This document shows, in pieces, positions 17,440 to 24,943 of a stretch of DNA of 24,943 bases. The notes under the pieces were generated by a model. The model made no database searches, had not been told where the DNA came from, and saw only the letters and a list, made by a program, of their open reading frames with translations. The stretch comes from Welwitschia mirabilis (lineage: Eukaryota > Gnetophyta > Gnetopsida > Welwitschiales), in NCBI GenBank assembly GCA_051453625.1, contig JBOZIK010000001.1:222651835-222676777 (forward strand). The letters run 5' to 3'. Made by a program: the position numbers and the translations under genes. Position 1 is the first letter of the stretch. Every line of letters starts with the position of its first letter.

Positions 17440-18020
17440 GGCTAAGATCACTCCTATTTAATGTACTCATTCTCTTTAGCTATTAAGTTTGAGCTCCATC
17501 AACTTAATGTGAAAAATTCCTTTCTCTAAAATGATTTGGATCAAATATGTATATGATGAAACCACTAAGAATTTTTTCTTGTGGAAGTGTGATATGCATC
17601 GTTACAAATTAAAGAAATCTCTTTATCATCTTAAATATTCTTCCAAATGTTAGTTTGGGAGGTTTAATAATCTTATCCTTATATTTAGTGGTACAAGATG
17701 TTATTAGATAGATTATACTATATTTTACAAGTGTTCTAATGCTAGGTGTATTATTTTAGTGCTATATGTAGATGATATTTTAGTGAAACATGATGATGAC
17801 ATAAGTATTTAAGAGTTTAATTATTTCTAGTATTAATATCTTCACATTAAATATTTGAGTCATCTCATGTATTTTCTTAGTATTAACATAGCTCATTTTT
17901 TAGAGGGACTAGCCTTTTATAGATAAAATATATTTTGGACTCACTTGATGAGATTTTCATGCTTGGTTGTAGGCTGATTGCTTCTCATATTAATCCAAAT
18001 TGTAAATTAACATTAGATGA
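17440..18020 (+). pseudogene. Copia reverse transcriptase remnant
   Basis: Near 17475-17520, FELHQLNVKNSFL resembles the conserved HQMDVKTAFL block. LKKSLYHLKYSSKC near 17610-17650 corresponds to L-x-K-S-L-Y-G-L-K-Q-S. CIILVLYVDDIL with the catalytic YVDD at 17764-17775 is intact. Frames change between blocks and stops are frequent. Confidence 0.85.
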
Positions 18021-18169
18021 TGAATAGATTTTTGAAAATACTATAAGATATAAGAAGTTTATTGTAAAACTAAATTAGTTAACTATTTGTAGTCTTAATA
18101 TTTTATTTGTAATGATCTACATAAGTCAGTTTATGAATCAACCTTTTGTTCTCTACTTTAGATGCTGTG

Positions 18170-18532
18170 ATCAAGATTTTGCAATGCTTAAAGAGAGCTC
18201 TAAGTTAAGACTTATTTTATAAGTTGCATAATGATATAAGTGTTATAGCCTATTCTAACTCTAATTATGTAGGTTTTGTCATTTATAAGAATTCTACCAC
18301 CAGTTATTATACTTTCATAAGGGTAATATTTGTGTTATGAAAAAGTAAGAAGCAATTAGTATGTTTGCAATTAAGTGTAGAGGCAAAGTACCATGTAATG
18401 GCAAATAAAGTGTATTAGCTTATGTAGTTGAGAAATTTTTTACAAGAATTAAAGTTCTATATATCTTTGCTTATGAAGTTATTTTGTGATAATAAGACTA
18501 CCATTTATATTAGTTCTAGTATAGTTTTCTAT
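18170..18532 (+). pseudogene. Copia RNase H remnant
   Basis: Readings follow copia RNase H closely: VIAYSNSNYVGFVIYKNSTT (parent G-Y-S-D-A-D-W-A-G...STSGY), KSKKQLVCLQLSVEAKYHVM (parent W-x-S-K-K-Q-x-x-V-x-x-S-S-x-E-A-E-Y), and LRNFLQELKFYISLLMKLFC followed by DNKTTIYIS. The catalytic DAD is now NSN. The frame 18428-18637 is the open part of this and is not a separate gene. Confidence 0.88.
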
Positions 18533-18543
18533 GAAAGTAGAAG
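18533..18543 (+). promoter_or_regulatory. Polypurine-like tract before the 3' LTR
   Basis: GAAAGTAGAAG, with one T in eleven bases, ends exactly where the 3' LTR starts. It is in the place used to prime plus-strand DNA synthesis. Confidence 0.65.
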
Positions 18544-18796
18544 TGTTGAAGATCATATTATTATATTCTATGTTTATGTTTATGTATATTATATATTAGA
18601 TGATCCAAAGTTGTACTATTATGTTATAAATTCATAAAATAAAGTCTCATAAATCTTTAACATCTAGGGTTTGTGAGCTTATGTAATCCAATTCTTAATA
18701 TAATAAAGAAACCAACCTCTCACTTAACTGTGATAAGAATAAAACGACTCAACAGTTTTCAAAATTATCTCTACTCCTTTCTTTTTTAGTTTAACA
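18544..18796 (+). repeat. 3' LTR of the copia element
   Basis: 253 bases, starting TGTTGAAGATCATATTATTA and ending GTTTAACA. It aligns with the 5' LTR along its whole length with many substitutions and small indels. Confidence 0.9.
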
Positions 18797-18801
18797 AACA
18801 A

Positions 18802-19542
18802 GAGAGATATAATTATCAACGATATGAATTCTATAATTGAGTAAAATGATACATTTACATTATAATATAGAAGATTATAAAAAGTAAATAATAAAACATA
18901 AATTAAGCTTTAATGAGGAATATGTTATCAAAATTACATAAAACAATGAATAATACCATTTTAAATATTGTTTATAGAAATGGTTGACTTTCCTCTTCTT
19001 GAGCATTCATTGGAAGGTCATAGTATTTTATTAGCTTTATTGATGATAAATCAGCAAGAAATGTTTTTTTTTGAGAGACAGTAAATATATATTATATTGT
19101 AATTTAAGACAAGAGGAAATACATCATAGCTTAAAAGTTGTTTTTCCAAGCTCTATAAAAATCCTGTTACTAATCAAAACCTCAAACCTTAGCATCTAAT
19201 TTAGTCAACCCTAGTTTCCAATTCCAATCATATATATGCTCTAAACAAGCATAGTTCAATAGGTTTACAACAAAATAGTATTCATTAGGAGTAAATTTAA
19301 GAGGGGAAATTTAAGTAAGTGGACTAACAACAATGGGTTCAATTTCCTCTTCTTTCACTTCTTCTTCTTCTAGAGGTCATTCTATTTCCTGTATATTAGA
19401 CTTAATTTTTAGTTTTTGAGTTTGACTAAAAATAAATTACTTCTAAATATTTAAGTAAATGAAGATTTATATGGATAGAAATAGTGGTAAGAAAACAAAA
19501 AGTATAAGATCAGGTTATGAAGTAGGGCATATTTCAAAAGAT
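18802..19542. other. Spacer left of the large gap
   Basis: AT-rich. CTTCTTCTTCTTCTAGAGG near 19358-19376 is a short CTT repeat. It may hold the end of the minus-strand copia remnant, but I could not find an LTR. No gene is seen. Confidence 0.4.
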
Positions 19543-19885
19543 NNNNNNNNNNNNNNNNNNNNNNNNNNNNNNNNNNNNNNNNNNNNNNNNNNNNNNNNNN
19601 NNNNNNNNNNNNNNNNNNNNNNNNNNNNNNNNNNNNNNNNNNNNNNNNNNNNNNNNNNNNNNNNNNNNNNNNNNNNNNNNNNNNNNNNNNNNNNNNNNNN
19701 NNNNNNNNNNNNNNNNNNNNNNNNNNNNNNNNNNNNNNNNNNNNNNNNNNNNNNNNNNNNNNNNNNNNNNNNNNNNNNNNNNNNNNNNNNNNNNNNNNNN
19801 NNNNNNNNNNNNNNNNNNNNNNNNNNNNNNNNNNNNNNNNNNNNNNNNNNNNNNNNNNNNNNNNNNNNNNNNNNNNNNNNNNNNN
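19543..19885. other. Assembly gap of 343 N
   Basis: This one is not a round 100, so its size may be an estimate from paired or long reads. Frames called across it are artefacts of N being read as open. Confidence 0.95.
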
Positions 19886-20089
19886 ACTATATTTTAAATT
19901 AATGGAACCATGCATGAGGGTCTTACTTAAAGTCATACAAAGCTTACTTGAGATGATAAATATGACTATGAAAAGATGAGTAAGAGAATCCTAGAAGATT
20001 TTTTATATAAATAGGATAAAAAATATAAAGTAAGTAAGGAAAAATCCTTTACATCTAATTGTTCAATGTTTTATTCCTTTACAATGGAA

Positions 20090-20300
20090 ACAATCATCAT
20101 AAGACAAATGCCCATAAGTTCTATAACTAAAAAATGATAAAAAGGAACATCTCAAAAGAATCCATGTCTTAACTTACTTATATCTCTTTCTAATAAGGCA
20201 AGCTTTAAGATGCTTATGATTACTATCTGCCTTCAACTTTGTCTTGTAAATCCATCATTAGTTATTTGCACTTTTCTTAGTGAAAATTATATTTTATGAA
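20090..20300 (-). mobile_element. Second copia element, reverse transcriptase start
   Basis: On the minus strand, WIYKTKLKADSNHKHLKACL followed by IRKRYK matches the entry to copia reverse transcriptase (W-V-Y-K-x-K-x-K-A-D-G-x-x-E-R-x-K-A-R-L-V-A-K-G). In a shifted frame GMDSFEMFLFII then corresponds to the G-I-D-Y-x-E-T-F-A-P-V block. Downstream the match is lost toward the gap. It is oriented opposite to the full-length element to its left. Confidence 0.75.
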
Positions 20301-21290
20301 GAACTTACCATGTGTAGACATTACTTTGAATTGTAAACTAGGATTTTTAAAGGGACATTATGCTCATCAAGAACTAAATGGAATTAAACATAAATGTAAT
20401 CATTTGGTGGTGTAATTAGTGATAACTTTTATGATTATTACTATAGTCTAATAAATAAAGGGAACTCAAACTTATTTAAGGTATAATTTCATAAGCAAAG
20501 AAATCATCTACATCCAAAAGAAAATAAAGGCACAAGAAGTTTTTCATAATGTTTTCCTAAGTAAAAAGTCCATATCAATAATGAAATGATATAGATAATC
20601 AATGAGTAAAATAATATGTAGGAAGTCCTCAACACATACTCCTTTAAAAATTTATTATTATACAACATTGTATGTATAAGTTTCTTTATATTTTTATGTT
20701 TTCTTTTAATCACATCATCTTGTGTAGGTTTATGTATGCATGAAATGTAATGAATGATTCCATTATTTTATAAATGATTTAGGTATGCAGTCTTTACAAC
20801 CTCTCCAACACCATAAAATTAGAATATTTTAATATTATTCCCTAACTATCTTAACATGAATCTCTTATATGATAGAAATAAACATGAAAAAAAAATTTTC
20901 ATTTTAGGGGAAATCTATGTAACTAAAATATTTCATGTAAAAAATTAATAAAATAACAAAAATTTTAAACTGAAAAAATAGAGGCAGTCCTCACAAATTA
21001 CAATGACCTTTCTTACAAAGCTCCTTATAAATAGTATTAGAAGAAAATAAGGAAAGTTGATTAGAATTTTCAATTTATTAGCCACCATAAATTATGATTT
21101 CAATTATGCATCTTATATATTAATTAATTTTTATTTTAAAGAGCATGAACAATCTTGGATTTAGAGTAAATTAATTTTATTAATCTTTATCAATCACATA
21201 AATATTTTGGATAGATTATAAATCATGTCTTTACTTTGTGATAAAATATAGATATATAGATCATCTTAACTGGCTGTTAATATTAGAAAA
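20301..21290 (-). mobile_element. Inferred integrase region of the second copia element
   Basis: This lies between the protease-like block (right) and the reverse transcriptase block (left) on the minus strand, where integrase belongs, and the length of about 1 kb is right. I could not name integrase motifs in the decayed sequence, so it is assigned by position. The minus frame 20504-20713 is a chance opening. Confidence 0.4.
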
Positions 21291-21299
21291 TTCTCTAGT

Positions 21300-21580
21300 T
21301 GTTCCATTAATTAAAAATTATTAATTACAATTTAAAATTAGTGAGTAATTTATAGTAAACTAGTTAATAGAAATAAAACCATTTTTCATGAAGAAAACCA
21401 ATATAAAATTTTTAAAATTTATAATTTTATCTTCAAAAATTAGATCAGTATCTCAAATATGAATAGTAGAAAAAAGTTCCAATTTTCCATTATAGCTGAA
21501 TCTTTACTAGTATAAAATCATGAATTAAAAAGTTTACCTATATTTCTAATCATTTGAGATCTTTTTATCTATTGAAGTAA
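21300..21580 (-). mobile_element. Second copia element, protease-adjacent region
   Basis: On the minus strand, NIGKLFNS, a stop, and FYTSKDSAIMENWNFF resemble the stretch after the copia protease catalytic site (parent N-x-G-K-L-x-N-x-x-x-Y-x-G-x-D-x-I-x-V-G-N-G). FEDKIINFKNFILVFFMKN follows, resembling L-x-L-K-N-V-L-L-V-P-x-M-K-K-x-L. The D-S-G-A motif itself was not seen. Confidence 0.6.
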
Positions 21581-21650
21581 CAATTTGTCTTTCAAAATTC
21601 ATGCTAAATCATGATTTATAATGCTTCTAAGATGTTCACTAGCTAACATA

Positions 21651-21713
21651 AATGATTAAATTCATTTGAGTACTTGAGAGTAGTATGACCTTCCTTATTA
21701 TAAATCTTACAAT
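21651..21713 (-). mobile_element. Second copia element, gag zinc knuckle
   Basis: The minus strand encodes CKIYNKEGHTTLKYSNEFNH, matching the copia Gag knuckle CQIC-NKEGHTALKC-YNRFNH. The second and third cysteines are Tyr, each a TGT-to-TAT change, so zinc could not be held. It is upstream of the protease-adjacent part, as expected. Confidence 0.78.
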
Positions 21714-22904
21714 GAAAAGAGGAAATGTTATATCCATAATTATAATCATGCTTGTTTAAGTAATCCCAACTAAAGATCTATTCAACAATAGAAAAACATT
21801 ACTTTCATCATTATTATAGGTATCATGGCCTTACTATGCAAATTCACATCCCTTAGCATTAAACTATTAGTTTCTTTGATTTTTTCATTGGCTTTTCCTA
21901 TTTCTTAAAACTTTTATTATTTTTCCACTAAAAATGGTAGTCTAATTATTCATATCAATAAACTCCTACATGAGAACATAAGGTAGGAACTTTAATCTAT
22001 AAGAGCTAAATATGAAAAAACAGGCTTTTTGATAAGGGTTTCTGGTTGAATTTATAGTAGGAGGGCAAGTTAGTAAGGAATGATTTTTATGATGGGAGAG
22101 ATGAATAGGGGGAAGGCATGCTTTCTTATTTATTAGTTTTTACTACTTTTTAAGATAGGGTTTTTAAATGGTAGTAAAAATAGAGTTGAAGTTATCTTAA
22201 AAAGAAGAAGTTCTTAAGATTAAAGTTACTTTGGAATACTAAAGGTGGTGTAGATGTTTAAGTTTAGACTAGTAAAGAATTTTGTATCAGTTGATCTAAG
22301 ACCTAGCATGAATGCCATTAGAAAGTGGATGATAATAAGATGAATAAGAGTTTATTATATGTAAGTAATGATATTAACAGAGGGTCTTCTACATTTTAAA
22401 TTCAAAAAAAAAATCATTTAAATGACATCATGCTTAAGAATTCATAGTTATTTAGGATGAGGCATATGGCCAAGCTAGATGATCTTAAATTAGTATTTTA
22501 ATAATATATTTAAAAATTTTCTTATTTAGATGGTTTAATAATATATTTAAAAAATTTATATTTATATTATTTTAAGGGAACTTAGCCTAACCTTATGGAG
22601 TTAGGAATGCACTAAGCATTTAGTAGGATAGTTTGAAAAGTTGTTAAAGCTTGATCTAGTTACAATTAGTGAATTAAGAATAGACTTGATTATATTATAT
22701 TTGTGACTAGATTTAGGTCTTCTAAAGAAGTTAAAAAGATTTAAAATTATTTATTTAGATGGTACAAATAATGTAGAGGTCAAATACAAGAACATTTCTA
22801 TTCTATGGAAAGGCTGCAATGCTCTAGGGTATTCTATGAACTTTTTCCTAGGATTAAAGAGAATGTTTGTGAAAAGTATAAGAGGAAGAATACTTACAAG
22901 GATT
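21714..22904. other. Stretch of decayed repeats, unassigned
   Basis: The left part could be gag of the minus-strand copia element, the right part could belong to the plus-strand LINE fragment. I see no clear motif or LTR. The phrase TTTAATAATATATTTAAAAA occurs twice near 22495-22550 (spacing about 37), a small tandem duplication. Confidence 0.4.
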
Positions 22905-22985
22905 ATGTATGATTAAAGCATGTACAATATGTGGTAGCATTAGGCACTAGATAGATGATTGTATATTTAGGGGGAAAAACAAAGA
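22905..22985 (+). mobile_element. CCHC zinc-knuckle remnant
   Basis: 22921-22962 reads CTICGSIRH, then a stop codon, then IDDC. The spacing is exactly C-x2-C-x4-H-x4-C if the stop is counted as a residue (probably a former CAG/TGG). Such knuckles occur in Gag or LINE ORF1 proteins. The context, 200 bases before a LINE zinc-binding block, suggests ORF1 of the same LINE with the middle lost, but a separate element is possible. Confidence 0.6.
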
Positions 22986-23094
22986 TAATTTTCAATAGGC
23001 AATGAACAAGTGGGATAAAAAATCCTATGATAAATCCAACGTATATGGAGATATAGCTAGAAAAAAATTCTAAAAAAATTAAGATGTTTTAATG

Positions 23095-23400
23095 GTATAT
23101 GATAAAGGATTATACTACAACAGTGAATAAGCTCATTGAAAGAAATTTAAGAGTTAACCAAGATTGTCCCATTTATCATGACGACAATGAATCTCAATAT
23201 CACTTGTTTATTCAATATTTACTTGTAAAAAATCTTTAGAGAGCCTTAAATATCTATTCCCCATCCCTTATTAGCTTGGACACTTTTAATTCTTTCAAGA
23301 AAAATAACTTTATGATCATTGGGGTCTAGATTTTATGGAAACATAAATGTAATATTATTTTTCTATAAGAAAAAATATCTCAAAGATGAAATTAAAAATT
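23095..23400 (+). mobile_element. LINE 3' end remnant with reverse-transcriptase-associated zinc-binding domain
   Basis: VNKLIERNLRVNQDCPIYHD is followed by DNESQYHLFIQYLLVKNL, a stop and RALNIYSPSL. This follows the zf-RVT pattern of plant L1-like LINEs: R-N-L-x-x-x-x-x-C-P-x-C-x-x-x-x-E-x-x-x-H-L-F-x-x-C-x-x-x-x-x-x-W. Two zinc ligands are Tyr (C-to-Y). ILWKHKCNIIF follows, like the W-x-x-R-N-x-x-x-F block. Reverse transcriptase itself is not found upstream in the expected place, so an internal deletion is likely. Confidence 0.72.
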
Positions 23401-23998
23401 ATTAAGTAGATTGGAGAATTGAATTAGATTCATGTCTATAAAAAAGAGCTTACTCAAACCCTACAAACAGAACCAAGATTGACTTACAATATGACACGTA
23501 GAATAGAGCACCTTTACTATGCCAAAGAGGAGTGTTGGAATTTGTTATAACCTACATTTTATAAGCTCTAATTAATAGAGTTTTTAAACTATGTAATACA
23601 TTTTGATATTAATTTTAATGAAAACCCCTTTTTATTGAGAATTTATGTGTAGCCCTATAATCAATAATGTATTATATGTCAAACATTATAAATACTTATA
23701 AGGTTACTTAATTATTTAATCTTAGTTTTGAGTAACTTATTATTTTAAGTTATAATAATGATTAGAAGAATTTTAATACTAAATAAACTTATTTATGATT
23801 AGGCAAATCATTTTCCTTAGTTAAATAGTTAAATCGAAAAATAAAATCCATATAAAAATATAAAATAATGTCTACAAAAAAAGGGCATGTAATATATTTA
23901 TTTTAATCATTTATTCATGTGTCTTATTCAAGTTTTAAAAGGAACTAAAATTACTTGGTAAAAGTGAAAGAATAATAAGTAAGAGTACTATGTTCAAC

Positions 23999-24092
23999 TA
24001 TGACAATTTCTTATATGCAATTATGATATTTTCTTACAACCCATTATGACATTTTTCTTACATTTAATTAGGGCATTCCTTTCTTGTTATTT
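23999..24092 (+). repeat. 23-bp tandem repeat, about four units
   Basis: Units begin TATGACAATTTCTTA at 23999, TATGATATTTTCTTAC at 24022, TATGACATTTTTCTTAC at 24045 and TAGGGCATTCCTTTC at 24069. The spacing of 23, 23 and 24 is regular and the units are diverged. Confidence 0.75.
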
Positions 24093-24474
24093 ATGTTATG
24101 AATATGATAGATCATGAAGAGTGTAAACATGTGAATAAGGACATGCACAATTATCCATAAATTAAAAAGGATAAATGAGTAGAATTTATTCTATCATAAC
24201 TTTTATCTTTATTGATATTTGTGAAAGTACTTTATGCATAAAATATTATTTTTCTTGTTGTGTCACACAACAATTTTACAATTGGTGCATTTGTTCTTCC
24301 AATGAATTTTGAATATGTTTTAGATTAATTATGAGCCTATGAAGTATTAAGAAGGAACTAGTATAAGGAAATGATGCATTAGTTAACCTTGTTAATTTAA
24401 ATAAGAAGATTACTCATCCAAATTAGGTACATGAGTCATAAATAAAATTTCTTTTATTATTCATACATTACTTT

Positions 24475-24705
24475 CACCTCTTACACAAGCTCTTACAACT
24501 TCTCATTGATTAATCTTATCAACTTCACTTTTACACAAGTTCATCCAACTTGTCATTAATCAATCTTATCATTATCATTTGCATATCTAAATCACTTTTA
24601 CATAAAGTTTATCCAACTTGTCATTAATCAATCTTATCATTGTCATACATGTCAATGTCACTTTTACACAAGTCAATTTAACTTGTCATTGATCAATCTT
24701 ATCAA
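24475..24705 (+). repeat. Four tandem units with an inverted repeat, upstream of a TATA box
   Basis: Units start CACYTTTACACAAG-like at 24475, 24526, 24593 and 24659 (spacing 51, 67 and 66). The shared core has TTTACACAAG, then CCAACTTGTCATT, then AATCAATCTTATCA. In the second unit ACAAGTT (24535-24541) and AACTTGT (24547-24553) are a perfect inverted repeat around five bases; units 3 and 4 keep most of it. Confidence 0.88.
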
Positions 24706-24792
24706 GTAAGAGAAATTTATTTATCTTTTAGGTAAAATAATGTATATGGTCTTTAACAAATTATATCAAGGACCTTTGGTAAACCATCTATC

Positions 24793-24800
24793 TATAAATA
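24793..24800 (+). promoter_or_regulatory. TATA box
   Basis: TATAAATA followed by GAGCCC, a textbook plant TATA box (CTATAAATAG). It lies 90 bases after the tandem repeats. Transcription would start about 30 bases on, near 24825-24830. What it drives lies outside the window. Confidence 0.6.
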
Positions 24801-24892
24801 GAGCCCTATCCCTTCTTCTCAAACTAGTATTCTTGAAGTAAGTTTATGCTACCAAATTTTCTTCTTAATCTTTCTTCCTCTTGAGTGTGGAG

Positions 24893-24942
24893 TTGGAGCT
24901 TGGAGCTTAGAGCTTGGAGCTAGGAGCTTGGAGCTTGAAAGC
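24893..24942 (+). repeat. 7-bp microsatellite at the window edge
   Basis: Seven units of TTGGAGC with variants TTAGAGC, TAGGAGC and a final TTGAAAGC. It may continue beyond the window. Confidence 0.9.
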
Positions 24943-24943
24943 T

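Larger units (their letters stand above)
14354..18801 (+). mobile_element. Full-length decayed Ty1/copia retrotransposon with target duplication
   Basis: The element proper is 14359-18796, about 4.4 kb, a normal copia size. It is bounded by TG...CA LTRs and flanked by the 5-bp direct repeat AACAA at 14354-14358 and 18797-18801. Order of domains: 5' LTR, primer-binding site, gag, protease, integrase, reverse transcriptase, RNase H, purine tract, 3' LTR, which is the copia order. All coding domains have many stops and frame changes, so it cannot move by itself. The two LTRs differ visibly along their length, so the insertion is old. Confidence 0.92.
23533..24943 (+). mobile_element. Possible long LTR (U3-R part), running off the window
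   Basis: TGTTGGAATTTG at 23533 has the form of an LTR start and is preceded by AAAGAGGAG, a purine tract. About 1260 bases later there is a strong TATA box followed by a pyrimidine-rich leader, the layout of U3 and R. Two sets of tandem repeats lie upstream of the TATA box. No second LTR copy or CA end lies in the window, so this is an inference. The alternative is an ordinary promoter of a gene to the right. Confidence 0.4.

Noticed and set aside
19451-19936. 161-residue minus-strand and 147-residue plus-strand frames
   Set aside because: Almost all of their length is the 343-base gap; no real protein is visible.
24475-24705. CRISPR-like array
   Set aside because: The repeats are diverged, the unit is adjacent to a eukaryotic TATA box, spacers are not distinct, and no cas genes exist in this plant-like context.

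Overview
The window looks like nuclear DNA of a land plant with a large, repeat-rich genome. It is AT-rich, almost without long open reading frames, and packed with decayed LTR retrotransposons, LINE remnants and degraded chloroplast DNA. A gymnosperm or other large-genome plant would fit, but I cannot name a species. There are four runs of N: three of exactly 100 bases and one of 343. I see no intact multi-domain gene. The one compact open reading frame that looks like a conserved nuclear protein is a TOM6-like gene or retrocopy at 12086-12283 on the minus strand.

Region 1 (1-8425) is a mosaic of plastid fragments that are not neighbours in a normal plastome. In order: psaA (-), 23S rRNA (+), an unassigned stretch, trnS-GGA (+) with rps4 (-), psbM (+), a second trnS-GGA copy, petB (-) with the end of its intron, the atpA 5' part (+), then on the minus strand psaA, psbB, the trnA-UGC 5' exon and intron, and the trnI-GAU 3' exon. 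Several reading frames carry stops of the CAA-to-TAA or TGG-to-TAG kind, as expected of methylated nuclear plastid DNA losing cytosines. Two pairs of diverged direct repeats (2592-3053/4523-5001 and 5125-5392/6485-6753) bracket the rps4-psbM and petB blocks, and a retroelement primer-site relic lies between the blocks. Together these point to an old nuclear plastid insertion that was rearranged, not to a plastid genome.

Region 2 (8426-12500) has an 86-bp tandem duplication, then a minus-strand LINE reverse transcriptase relic with more unassigned sequence upstream of it. It ends with a GC-richer island holding the TOM6-like reading frame, a plant-style leader on one side and an A-rich tail on the other (T-rich on the plus strand).

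Region 3 (12500-14353) holds a degenerate tandem array of about 75-100 bp units that share a TACATT start, then purine-rich and AT-rich sequence.

Region 4 (14354-18801) is an essentially full-length but dead Ty1/copia element on the plus strand, with two LTRs of about 255 bp, a 5-bp target duplication, a primer-binding site and traces of gag, protease, integrase, reverse transcriptase and RNase H in the expected order.

Region 5 (18802-24943) contains a second copia remnant on the minus strand, interrupted by the 343-base gap, then a plus-strand LINE fragment with zinc-binding motifs. The last part looks like the promoter half of a long LTR: a possible TGTTGG start, two sets of short tandem repeats, a TATA box, and a 7-bp microsatellite at the window edge.
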